NCBI GenBank assembly: GCA_000436075.1
Contig: FR884579.1
Span: 1-25,077, forward strand
Origin: Eggerthella sp. CAG:209
GTDB lineage: Bacteria > Actinomycetota > Coriobacteriia > Coriobacteriales > Eggerthellaceae
DNA length: 25,077 nt
Direction: 5' to 3'
Shown here: positions 6,738-14,016 of the stretch, piece after piece
Layout: every line of letters begins with the position of its first letter
How positions within the stretch are numbered: position 1 is the stretch's first letter
The notes under the pieces: model-generated
Seen by the model: only the letters and a program-made list of their open reading frames with translations
Databases searched by the model: none
Told to the model about the DNA's origin: nothing
Position numbers and translations under genes: made by a program

Positions 6738-8672
6738 CTACCTATGTTGCTCCTGCGGATGTGTTTCTGATTTTGAGTTATATTGCACAAGAACAGCATA
6801 CACGTCCTCGGCAACCTGTTCAGGCACGGTATGTGTTTGCTTTATCTCTTCAAGGGTTGCATTGCGCAATGCGCCAAATGAACCAAACGCCTTCAAAAGC
6901 GCTTTTTTCCGCTTTGGACCCATGCCTATTACATCGTCAAGGATGCTCGTAGTCATGCCTTTTCCGCGAAGTTCACGATGAAAGGTAATAGCAAAGCGAT
7001 GAGCCTCGTCTCGAACCTGCTTAACCAAATAAAGACTGGGGCTCCCTCCTGGCAAAACCACAGGACCGCTTTCCTGCCAAGGCACAAAGAGTTCTTCGTC
7101 TCGTTTTGCAAGACCGCATACAGGAATATCGCCCGCCCCAAGCTCATTGAGCTGCTTGATGGCGGCTGAAAGCTGGGGCTTACCGCCATCGAGGATAATA
7201 AGATCGGGGCGTTTCCCAAACCGCTCGTCATCTAAACGTTCCTTGCAGTAACGACGCGCAATAACCTCACTCATCATAGCGAAGTCGTTAGCCTCATCTG
7301 ATTCCATCCGAATCTTAAAACGGCGATATTGCCCCTTATCGGGCCGTCCATTTGTAAACACCACCATAGAAGCAACTGAGTAGCGACCATGGATCGTGGA
7401 AATATCGAAGCATTCGATGCGCAGCGGAGGCGCATCGAGGGCAAGAGCGCTCTCCAGTTGCAACAATGCATCGTTGATACGGTCATCGTCGTAGCTACTT
7501 CGGGCTTTGTAGCGCATAAGAACATGACGAGCATTCTTCGAAGCCATGTCCATAAGCGCTGCCTTTTCGCCCCTCTGGGGTACGGTAAAAAACACCTTGG
7601 CACCATGAACGCTTGCAAGTTTTTCGGTAAGCCATTCGCAAATGACGTCATTGTCTTCTGGAACCTTTTCGACAATGAGCTCATGCGGAATCGATTCGGT
7701 GGAACCGTAATAGCGCAGTACAAACATGCGAAACAGCTCAGATGCAGGAATATCCTTGCCTTTGTTGAAAACGAATTCATTGGTATTCATGATGCGGCCT
7801 TCACGCAACATAAGCACCGTTATGCCAGCAATGGTCTCCTCGCGAAAAATGCCAATCACGTCGGCGTTAAGCCTATGAGATGATACAGCGTGCTGGGTTT
7901 GAGCAAGCGATTCAATTGTATCGATACGCGCTTTAATACGTCCGGCACGCTCAAAGTCGAGGTTCTGAGCAGCAATTGCCATTTCGGATTTGAGCTCATC
8001 AATGAATTCTTTATGGGAGCCAGAAAGGAATCGCTCAACCTTACGAACTTGCTCTTGGTACGCTTCTGGAGAAATATCGCCGCAACATGCACCAGGTCCA
8101 AGCCCAACATGACAGTCGAAACACGGGCGCTCATCCAGCTCGAGCTCATCATAGGGAAACTGATCGAGCTTGCGACTAAGACGTCGCCACTCAGAGCATG
8201 ACGATGAACAGATGGGAACGATCCTGCGCACAATATCAACCAGGTTGCGCGCAGCACGGCTATCCGTGTAGGGACCGAAATAACGCGTTGTGGTTTTATG
8301 AGATTCACGCGTGTACTTGATTGCAGGAAAAACATCACCTTTAGTAAGAGCGATAAATGGATAACTTTTATCGTCTTTGAAATCGGCATTGAAATACGGC
8401 GAATATTGTTCGATAAGATTGCGCTCTAGAACTAAGCTCTCATGCTCATTGGCGGTAACAACATATTCAAAGGAATCTATCTGCGACACCAAGAGAGGGA
8501 TTTTCGCACGGTCGTCTTGGAAATTTACATACTGGCGCATACGGGCACGAAGCTGTTTTGCCTTGCCGACATAAATAACCGTGCCCGACTTATCTTTCCA
8601 AAGATATACACCAGGCTCGGCTGGAACACTATTGAGCTGTTCCTTGATTTGTTGGAGATTGTCCTGATCCAC
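6738..8672 (-). CDS. uvrC: Excinuclease ABC subunit C
   Basis: UvrC makes both incisions around DNA lesions recognised by UvrA and UvrB. The 644-residue protein has all domains in order: GIY-YIG nuclease (Gly21-Val22-Tyr23 and Tyr34-Val35-Gly36, with Glu76), a cysteine-rich linker (155-197), the UvrB-binding UVR helix pair (about 223-256), the RNase-H-like 5' incision domain with CFDISTIHG, and C-terminal helix-hairpin-helix motifs (MGPKRKKALLKAFG). The start is GTG at 8670-8672. Its Shine-Dalgarno TAAGGGA overlaps the stop codon of the antiporter gene, so the two are coupled. The third cysteine of the linker, a predicted Fe-S ligand in E. coli UvrC, is Gly192 here; extra cysteines lie at 159, 187 and 197. 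Confidence 0.96.
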   Translation of the reverse strand: MDQDNLQQIKEQLNSVPAEPGVYLWKDKSGTVIYVGKAKQLRARMRQYVNFQDDRAKIPLLVSQIDSFEYVVTANEHESLVLERNLIEQYSPYFNADFKDDKSYPFIALTKGDVFPAIKYTRESHKTTTRYFGPYTDSRAARNLVDIVRRIVPICSSSCSEWRRLSRKLDQFPYDELELDERPCFDCHVGLGPGACCGDISPEAYQEQVRKVERFLSGSHKEFIDELKSEMAIAAQNLDFERAGRIKARIDTIESLAQTQHAVSSHRLNADVIGIFREETIAGITVLMLREGRIMNTNEFVFNKGKDIPASELFRMFVLRYYGSTESIPHELIVEKVPEDNDVICEWLTEKLASVHGAKVFFTVPQRGEKAALMDMASKNARHVLMRYKARSSYDDDRINDALLQLESALALDAPPLRIECFDISTIHGRYSVASMVVFTNGRPDKGQYRRFKIRMESDEANDFAMMSEVIARRYCKERLDDERFGKRPDLIILDGGKPQLSAAIKQLNELGAGDIPVCGLAKRDEELFVPWQESGPVVLPGGSPSLYLVKQVRDEAHRFAITFHRELRGKGMTTSILDDVIGMGPKRKKALLKAFGSFGALRNATLEEIKQTHTVPEQVAEDVYAVLVQYNSKSETHPQEQHR

Positions 8673-8682
8673 CTAAAATCCC

Positions 8683-10725
8683 TTAAAGCGATTCTTCCAA
8701 ATCGAGAAGCATCAACGACACGTTATCGCGCATATCCTTCGCCTGCTCACGCGTTAGACTGCCTGACGCATAGAAGTCTTGAATTACCTCAAGTTCGAGA
8801 TGGAGGCCACGACGCTGAATCTCATCGATGCTCACGGTAGCGTCTTGAACAGCCTCCGAAGTCATAGTGGCTTCAGACTTGTCAAACACCGAAAGGGCGC
8901 GCTCGTGATTAATCATGAGTTTTGCAACTACCTCACTGGGATAATCTGGATTATTTACGAGCCTCTGAAGGTACTCAATTGCAAAACGTTCAGCAAGCTC
9001 ACGAACCTTATCCACCGCTTCGTGGTCTTCGTCGCTTCCGGAAGAGAAGATGCTCTTAACGCTACGAATCAACATTGAGGTCATAATGCGAAGGCGGCCT
9101 ACGCGCAAACTTGTTGCATACGAAGCCTTTTCATTGGAATGAGCAATTAGATTTTTTTGCTTGGAAAGCCGATTCAGATGCTCAAATGTCTCAAATGCCT
9201 CGACCTCATGCCGTTCAACAGCACGAATAAGCTGTTCAATCTGATAGTCAATGACCTCGATACGTAGCTTGGCAACCGCAGGCTCTTCGATATCCGCAAT
9301 AGAGCGAATACTGCGAATACGGTTGTTGTAAGAAGAGACAACGATTTTCGTCTCACGGTCGTTCGCCTCAGTAGAATCCGCCATAAGACGCTCAATGACA
9401 GTACGCATGATCTCAATTTTGGTGCGCATTAATTCTTCGGTTTCCTCCTCGTCATCCTCGGCTTCTTCTTTAGGAGCAAGGACGGGAAGGAGGAAATTAG
9501 CAAGGAGCAGCGTGCATACAATAACGCCCGACGCCAAAAAAATAATGAGCGATCGCTGTGGGAAGGTTGATCCATCAGCAAGAAGAAATGGAATGGTGAA
9601 GGCAATAGAAAGCGTGATAGCGCCCTTAGGGCCACCAACAGTGGTGACAAGTGAATCTTTTACCATGCTCAAGCTAAACCTATCGCGCTTTCCCGTATCG
9701 GGGTTTTTGATGAGACGCGTCATGATAAGCGCCCAAACAAAACGCAGCACAACAATCAGAGCAGTCAACAAAAGAACGTACCCGATTAAAACAAAATTAT
9801 CGATATATAAATTATCCCAGGTGCTTTGCATGGCATTGGGGAGCTGAATACCCAAGAGAACGAACACGACACCATTGAGCACAAAGCCGATTACCTTCCA
9901 CACACTGGTAAGGGCAATGTTCAAGCGAGACTGATAGGGAGAGATTTTGCGATCGCGGTACATCGACCACATAATGCCGCAAGCAACAACAGCCAAAATG
10001 CCCGAGACGCCAACAAGCTCAGAGAACAGAAATACGACAAGGGGCATTGAGACCTCAAAGAGCACATGAAATGTGACGTTGTCCAAACCCATTTCGCGAA
10101 TACGTTTGTTGATGTAAAGGAAAGCGACAGCAAGCAGGATGCCAAGCGCTATGCCCCCAATAAATCCAATAGCGAACGAAGTCGCTGCGTTGGCAAGAGA
10201 AAATGCACCGGTAACCGCTGCGGCAACCGCAAACTGAAATGAAACAACACCCGATGCGTCATTAATAAGAGCCTCGCCCTGGAGAATAGCTCCTTCACGT
10301 TTGCCCAGCTTGGCTTCCTTCTTCAAAGCCTGAACCGCAACCGCATCGGTGGGACCAAGTGCCGCACCCAACGCAAATGCAGCCGCAAGAGGAATAGAGG
10401 GAACAAGCCAGTGAAGAACGAATCCAACGCACAAGGTGATAACAATAACCAGACCTATAGCAAATGAAACAATAGTAGTCTTGTTTTCCCATAGGTTGCG
10501 TTTATCCGCTTCGAGCGCATCGCTGAAAAGCAAAGGAGCAATAAACAGAACCAAGAACAGCTCCGGGTCGATATTCACCTCAATCGGAGAAATAGCAAGC
10601 ATAGCAATGCCAATACCAAGAGCAATCTGAATAAGCGGTGACGAAATGCGAGGAACTACCTGATCGAGAATGGAAGAGAGCAGCACTGCCAATAACAGCA
10701 TCAAAATCAGCTCAAAAACTTCCAC
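8683..10725 (-). CDS. CPA1-family sodium (cation)/proton antiporter
   Basis: This is an inner-membrane exchanger of the monovalent cation:proton antiporter-1 family, expected to trade Na+ or K+ for H+ in pH and salt balance. About 12 hydrophobic segments fill the first 425 residues. The core carries GPTDAVAV and GEALINDASGVVSF, the paired polar motifs of the ion site. A long acidic and helical cytoplasmic tail of about 250 residues (from EEAEDDEEETEE on) follows, probably regulatory; its partner is unknown. The annotated start is a choice: an ATG at 10729-10731 touches the AGGGG Shine-Dalgarno with no spacer, while GTG two codons later (10723-10725) has a 6-base spacer, so I prefer the GTG (680 residues). 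A good promoter lies just upstream. The 3' end is coupled to uvrC. Confidence 0.9.
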   Translation of the reverse strand: MEVFELILMLLLAVLLSSILDQVVPRISSPLIQIALGIGIAMLAISPIEVNIDPELFLVLFIAPLLFSDALEADKRNLWENKTTIVSFAIGLVIVITLCVGFVLHWLVPSIPLAAAFALGAALGPTDAVAVQALKKEAKLGKREGAILQGEALINDASGVVSFQFAVAAAVTGAFSLANAATSFAIGFIGGIALGILLAVAFLYINKRIREMGLDNVTFHVLFEVSMPLVVFLFSELVGVSGILAVVACGIMWSMYRDRKISPYQSRLNIALTSVWKVIGFVLNGVVFVLLGIQLPNAMQSTWDNLYIDNFVLIGYVLLLTALIVVLRFVWALIMTRLIKNPDTGKRDRFSLSMVKDSLVTTVGGPKGAITLSIAFTIPFLLADGSTFPQRSLIIFLASGVIVCTLLLANFLLPVLAPKEEAEDDEEETEELMRTKIEIMRTVIERLMADSTEANDRETKIVVSSYNNRIRSIRSIADIEEPAVAKLRIEVIDYQIEQLIRAVERHEVEAFETFEHLNRLSKQKNLIAHSNEKASYATSLRVGRLRIMTSMLIRSVKSIFSSGSDEDHEAVDKVRELAERFAIEYLQRLVNNPDYPSEVVAKLMINHERALSVFDKSEATMTSEAVQDATVSIDEIQRRGLHLELEVIQDFYASGSLTREQAKDMRDNVSLMLLDLEESL

Positions 10726-10758
10726 AGGCATCCCCTAACTGTCACAAAAAAGGTACCT

Positions 10759-10788
10759 ATTAAAAGTAACGTACGGCGTTAGCGTCAA
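10759..10788 (-). promoter_or_regulatory. Promoter of the antiporter-uvrC operon
   Basis: On the minus strand a TTGACG -35 box (10783-10788) and a TTTAAT -10 box (10759-10764) are 18 bases apart; shifting one base gives TTTTAA at 17. Transcription would start near 10752, about 25 bases before the antiporter start. No other good promoter was seen before uvrC, rapZ, yvcK or whiA, so this probably drives all five genes. Confidence 0.6.
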
Positions 10789-10837
10789 AAACGCGAGTGG
10801 GCAATCGACAGAAAAATCCAACATGGCATATTCCGCG

Positions 10838-10891
10838 CTATTCCCCTGAATAGGAGAAAGCGAACCCACGTCATCTCATAGTGAAGAGATG
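10838..10891. repeat. Two short inverted repeats upstream of the antiporter promoter
   Basis: Two perfect 6-bp stems lie 18 bases apart: 10838-10843 with 10848-10853 (loop CCCT), and 10872-10877 with 10886-10891 (8-base loop). Neither has a U-tract and neither overlaps the promoter boxes. The rest of the 10732-10967 intergenic region shows no convincing ORF. Confidence 0.4.
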
Positions 10892-10967
10892 CCCAAGAAA
10901 ACAAAGCGGAGCATAGCCAAATAGATACTTACTTGAAAAAGATACGAGGCGTTACGTATTTGTGCAT

Positions 10968-10988
10968 AAAAAAGCCCCTAAGGAGCTT
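10968..10988 (-). terminator. Terminator of the tRNA unit
   Basis: On the minus strand a 7-bp stem (10982-10988 with 10972-10978, one G-U pair) closes a 3-base loop and runs into six U residues (complement of 10968-10973). It lies 10 bases past the CCA end of the last tRNA-Lys. Confidence 0.75.
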
Positions 10989-10998
10989 AACAATTAAA

Positions 10999-11074
10999 TG
11001 GTGGACCGTCGGGGACTCGAACCCCGGACCTTGGGATTAAGAGTCCCCTGCTCTACCAACTAAGCTAACGGTCC
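10999..11074 (-). tRNA. tRNA-Lys (anticodon CTT), copy 2
   Basis: The 76-base minus-strand gene folds into a standard cloverleaf: acceptor GGACCGT with ACGGTCC, D stem GCTT with GAGC, anticodon loop CTCTTAA giving anticodon CTT, T arm CGGGG-TTCGAGT-CCCCG, discriminator A, and an encoded CCA. It would read AAG lysine codons. The top pair of the anticodon stem (27-43) is a G-A mismatch. It is identical to the copy 111 bases upstream in transcription order. Confidence 0.97.
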
Positions 11075-11109
11075 ATGGAAACGTTCAGAGCGAACGTGAA
11101 AATCTCAAA

Positions 11110-11185
11110 TGGTGGACCGTCGGGGACTCGAACCCCGGACCTTGGGATTAAGAGTCCCCTGCTCTACCAACTAAGCTAACGGTCC
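11110..11185 (-). tRNA. tRNA-Lys (anticodon CTT), copy 1
   Basis: This gene has the same 76-base sequence as the tRNA-Lys at 10999-11074, including the encoded CCA and the G-A mismatch at the top of the anticodon stem. It is the middle gene of the tRNA-His, tRNA-Lys, tRNA-Lys transcription unit. The perfect duplication extends over 81 bases. Confidence 0.97.
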
Positions 11186-11253
11186 ATGAGAAATGCCGTG
11201 TGTTTCAACGACTATCTATTATGCATCATAGATGCGAATTATCAAGGTTGCGC

Positions 11254-11331
11254 TGGGGTGGGTAATCGGACTCGAACCGACGACCTCCAGAGCCACAATC
11301 TGGCATTCTAGCCAACTGAACTATACCCACC
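11254..11331 (-). tRNA. tRNA-His (anticodon GTG)
   Basis: The cloverleaf has acceptor GTGGGTA with TACCCAC, anticodon stem CCAGA with TCTGG around loop TTGTGGC (anticodon GTG), T arm GTCGG-TTCGAGT-CCGAT, discriminator C73 and an encoded CCA. The extra G(-1) that marks histidine tRNAs is encoded at 11331 opposite C73. It is the first gene of the tRNA unit, about 10 bases after the predicted transcription start. Confidence 0.97.
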
Positions 11332-11347
11332 GTAGGCGCAGGTAAGT

Positions 11348-11375
11348 ACTATACAGGATTCCGGAAAACGTGCAA
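11348..11375 (-). promoter_or_regulatory. Promoter of the tRNA-His/tRNA-Lys unit
   Basis: On the minus strand TTGCAC (11370-11375) and TATAGT (11348-11353) are 16 bases apart. The predicted start near 11341 is about 10 bases ahead of the tRNA-His 5' end. An A/T-rich tract at 11381-11395 lies directly upstream of the -35 box and could act as an UP element, as is common for stable RNA promoters. Confidence 0.75.
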
Positions 11376-11485
11376 CCCCTTTTTGAAAAAAAATTGGAGT
11401 AGTGTTAATCCAGATCTATCGAGTCTAGCTTTTAGCGCAGATAAGAGCAGTGGTTCATAATGCTATTGAAGCAAAAGGAGGCATG

Positions 11486-12424
11486 ATGTTCGGAAGAACG
11501 CTCGTCATAGTAAATCCAGCAGCACGCAGCGGTAAAGCTGCCGAAGTCGCAGCGCATGCAGCACTCGTCTTCGACCGGATTCAAAAACGTCAGTCTCAAC
11601 CCATGAGACTGACGTTCCGCTACACCGTGGGACCCAAAGACGCAACGCAAATCGCACAACACGAAGGCCCATATTACGACACCGTAGTTGCGCTCGGAGG
11701 AGACGGACTAATAAACGAAGTGGCAAATGGACTCATGAGTCTTCCGATCAATAAACGCCCAACGATCGCTCTTATCCCCTGTGGCAATGGTGACGACTTT
11801 GCTCGAACCATAGGAATGAGCCGAAAACCAAACGAATCGCTCAAGCAAATAGAATCATTAGCACTGACTCCAATAACGATCGATGTAGGACGCGCTAACG
11901 ATATTTGGTTCCTGGAGACCCTTTCATTCGGCCTTGATGCCGCCATCGCCTTAGGAACCACAGATCTACGAAAGAAAACCAAGCGCACAGGCACGAGCCT
12001 TTACCTTCAGTGCGGAATCGATCAACTCGTCAATCACCGCGAAATCAGACAGGCCACACTGACCCTTGACGACGATAAGCCCCAACAGCTCGGTTTCTAT
12101 CTCTTGGCCATACAAAACGGCATTAGTTACGGTGGAGGGTTCAAAATCTGTCCCAAAGCAAGCCTTACCGACGGGTTGCTTGATATCTGCTTCGCTACTC
12201 CAACGCTCTCCGCTTCAGAAGCCATAAGGCTGCTTCTGAGAGCTAAGAATGGAAACCACACTAAGCACCCCAACCTAACCTTTTCAAAGGCGCGCAGAGC
12301 TCATTTGACGCTTCCTTCAGAAATCCCAACCCAGATTGACGGCGAAGAGTTTCTATCCACGGAATACGATATTGCTCTCCATCCAAAACAATTAACAATC
12401 CTCGCTCCAAATTGCTGCAAATAA
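11486..12424 (+). CDS. Diacylglycerol kinase-family lipid kinase (DagK/YegS-like)
   Basis: The protein belongs to the diacylglycerol/sphingosine kinase catalytic-domain family, which phosphorylates lipid hydroxyl groups; the substrate cannot be told from sequence. The N-terminal domain starts TLVIVNPAARSGK and has the nucleotide-site motif GGDGLINEVANGL (71-83), where most members have GGDGT. The second motif is PCGNGDDFAR (98-107) in place of the usual GTGND. The C-terminal beta domain has YGGGFKICPKASLTDGLLDI and ends with the IDGEEF signature. The frame is open from a GTG at 11450. A strong AGGAGG at 11476-11481 fixes the start at ATG 11486 (or 11483), giving about 312 residues. It stands alone on the plus strand between the tRNA unit and gdhA. 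Confidence 0.88.
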   Translation: MFGRTLVIVNPAARSGKAAEVAAHAALVFDRIQKRQSQPMRLTFRYTVGPKDATQIAQHEGPYYDTVVALGGDGLINEVANGLMSLPINKRPTIALIPCGNGDDFARTIGMSRKPNESLKQIESLALTPITIDVGRANDIWFLETLSFGLDAAIALGTTDLRKKTKRTGTSLYLQCGIDQLVNHREIRQATLTLDDDKPQQLGFYLLAIQNGISYGGGFKICPKASLTDGLLDICFATPTLSASEAIRLLLRAKNGNHTKHPNLTFSKARRAHLTLPSEIPTQIDGEEFLSTEYDIALHPKQLTILAPNCCK

Positions 12425-12454
12425 AAAAGGAAGCTCGATTGAGCTTCCTTTTTT
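12423..12454. terminator. Bidirectional terminator between the lipid kinase gene and gdhA
   Basis: A perfect 8-bp stem (12429-12436 with 12441-12448) with loop GATT is flanked by A6 on the left and T6 on the right. It begins at the stop codon of the plus-strand kinase gene and sits 36 bases past the gdhA stop, so it serves both convergent transcripts. Confidence 0.92.
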
Positions 12455-12490
12455 CAATATAAGACTCTGAATCGAGGAAACGGGCAAAGC

Positions 12491-13822
12491 TTAAACGATA
12501 CCCTGAGCGAGCATTGCGTCAGCAAGCTTCTTGAAGCCAGCGATATTTGCGCCAGCTACATAGTCGCCTTCTACGCCGTATTCGCGGGCAGCATCATCGG
12601 CAGCATGGAAGATGTTAACCATGATTCCCTGAAGCTTGGCGTCTACCTCTTCGAAGGACCAGGAAAGGCGCTCGGAATTCTGAGACATCTCAAGACCGGA
12701 AGTTGCTACGCCACCAGCATTTGCCGCCTTACCAGGCATAAATACCACACCATTTTCCTGGAGATATTGGGTTGCATCCATAGTGGTAGGCATGTTTGCA
12801 CCCTCGGCGACGATCTGGCAGCCATTGGCGGCAAGCATCTTTGCATCCTCAATAAACAGCTCATTCTGAGTTGCGCAAGGAAGGGCAATATCAACCTTAA
12901 TGGTCCAAACGCCACGACCCTCATGATATTCAACGCCTTCGCGACGCTTGGCGTATTCAGAGATGCGGCCGCGCTCAACCTCTTTGATCTGCTTTACCAG
13001 ATCAAGATCGATACCATTGGCGTCGTAAATCCAACCCGTGGAGTCAGAAAGCGTAACAACCTTAGCACCAAGCTGCTGGGCTTTTTCGGTTGCGTAGATA
13101 GCAACATTACCGGAACCAGAAACCGCAACAGTCTTGCCCTCGAAAGAGTCACCCTTGCCCTTGAGGTATTCCTGAACAAAATAAATCAGGCCATAGCCAG
13201 TAGCCTCGGTACGAGCCAAGGAACCGCCATAGGACAGACCCTTGCCAGTGAGAACGCCTTCCCAGACATTGCGAATACGCTTGTACTGGCCGAACATATA
13301 GCCAATCTCGCGAGCACCGGTTCCAATATCGCCAGCAGGAACGTCGGTGTCGGCGCCAACATGCTTGCAGAGTTCAGTCATGAAAGACTGGCAGAAACGC
13401 ATAACCTCTGCGTCGGACTTGCCCTTGGGATCAAAGTCAGATCCACCCTTGCCGCCGCCCATAGGAAGCGTGGTGAGGCTGTTCTTGAAAATCTGCTCAA
13501 AACCAAGGAACTTGATAATGCCCAGGTTTACAGAGGGATGAAGGCGAAGACCGCCCTTGTAAGGTCCAAGACAGCTATTGAACTGCACGCGGAAGCCGCG
13601 GTTAACCTGCACCTTGCCCGAATCATCAACCCAAGGAACACGGAACATAATAACGCGCTCAGGCTCTACAATTCGCTCAAGCAGACCTGCCTTCTCATAC
13701 TCGGGATTCGCGTCGATGACAGGCTTCAAAGACGTAAGAACCTCGGTAACAGCCTGAATAAACTCAGGCTCGTTTGCGTTCTTGGCCTTTACCTGCTCGA
13801 TGACGGAGTCAACGTAGCTCAT
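12491..13822 (-). CDS. gdhA: Glutamate dehydrogenase, hexameric NADP-type
   Basis: The enzyme interconverts glutamate and 2-oxoglutarate plus ammonia. The 443-residue length and sequence style match the small hexameric bacterial class, usually NADP-dependent and used for ammonia assimilation. Visible landmarks are GPYKGGLR (86-93), the catalytic PMGGGKGGSDFDPKGKS segment with Lys125, Asp165 in PAGDIGTG, the dinucleotide motif SGSGNVA (235-241) and EGANMPTT. The ATG has an excellent AAAGGAGGT Shine-Dalgarno. A possible TATTAT -10 box lies at 13850-13855, without a clear -35. It appears monocistronic: a terminator follows it, and the argS terminator lies upstream. A 413-codon open frame on the opposite strand is a shadow of this gene. 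Confidence 0.97.
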   Translation of the reverse strand: MSYVDSVIEQVKAKNANEPEFIQAVTEVLTSLKPVIDANPEYEKAGLLERIVEPERVIMFRVPWVDDSGKVQVNRGFRVQFNSCLGPYKGGLRLHPSVNLGIIKFLGFEQIFKNSLTTLPMGGGKGGSDFDPKGKSDAEVMRFCQSFMTELCKHVGADTDVPAGDIGTGAREIGYMFGQYKRIRNVWEGVLTGKGLSYGGSLARTEATGYGLIYFVQEYLKGKGDSFEGKTVAVSGSGNVAIYATEKAQQLGAKVVTLSDSTGWIYDANGIDLDLVKQIKEVERGRISEYAKRREGVEYHEGRGVWTIKVDIALPCATQNELFIEDAKMLAANGCQIVAEGANMPTTMDATQYLQENGVVFMPGKAANAGGVATSGLEMSQNSERLSWSFEEVDAKLQGIMVNIFHAADDAAREYGVEGDYVAGANIAGFKKLADAMLAQGIV

Positions 13823-13964
13823 GGGACCTCCTTTATAGAAACGTGATCAATAATAGTTCCGAAACAACGATACAAACCTATCGCAATACTTCTGTAACAC
13901 GGTAGAAACAAACTGAATGGGGAAGCTGACGAAAACTACGGCAAGCGGCTCCGAAAACCACTGT

Positions 13965-13988
13965 AAAAAGAAACGCCCCGAAGGGCGT
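13965..13988 (-). terminator. Intrinsic terminator of argS
   Basis: On the minus strand a 6-bp stem, ACGCCC with GGGCGT (13983-13988 with 13973-13978), closes a UUCG tetraloop. It is followed by a U-rich tail (complement of 13965-13973, one C interruption). It lies 28 bases past the argS stop codon. Confidence 0.87.
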
Positions 13989-14016
13989 CTCGCGAAAAGA
14001 TGTAAATCGTTAGCCT

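Noticed and set aside
11450..11485. The GTG at 11450 as start of the lipid kinase.
   Set aside because: The AGGAGG at 11476-11481 lies downstream of it and points to the ATG at 11486; the extra 12 residues are not part of the fold.
12605..13846. A 413-codon open frame on the plus strand opposite gdhA.
   Set aside because: It covers gdhA almost exactly, its product resembles no known family, and it lacks a ribosome-binding site. It is a codon-bias shadow of gdhA.
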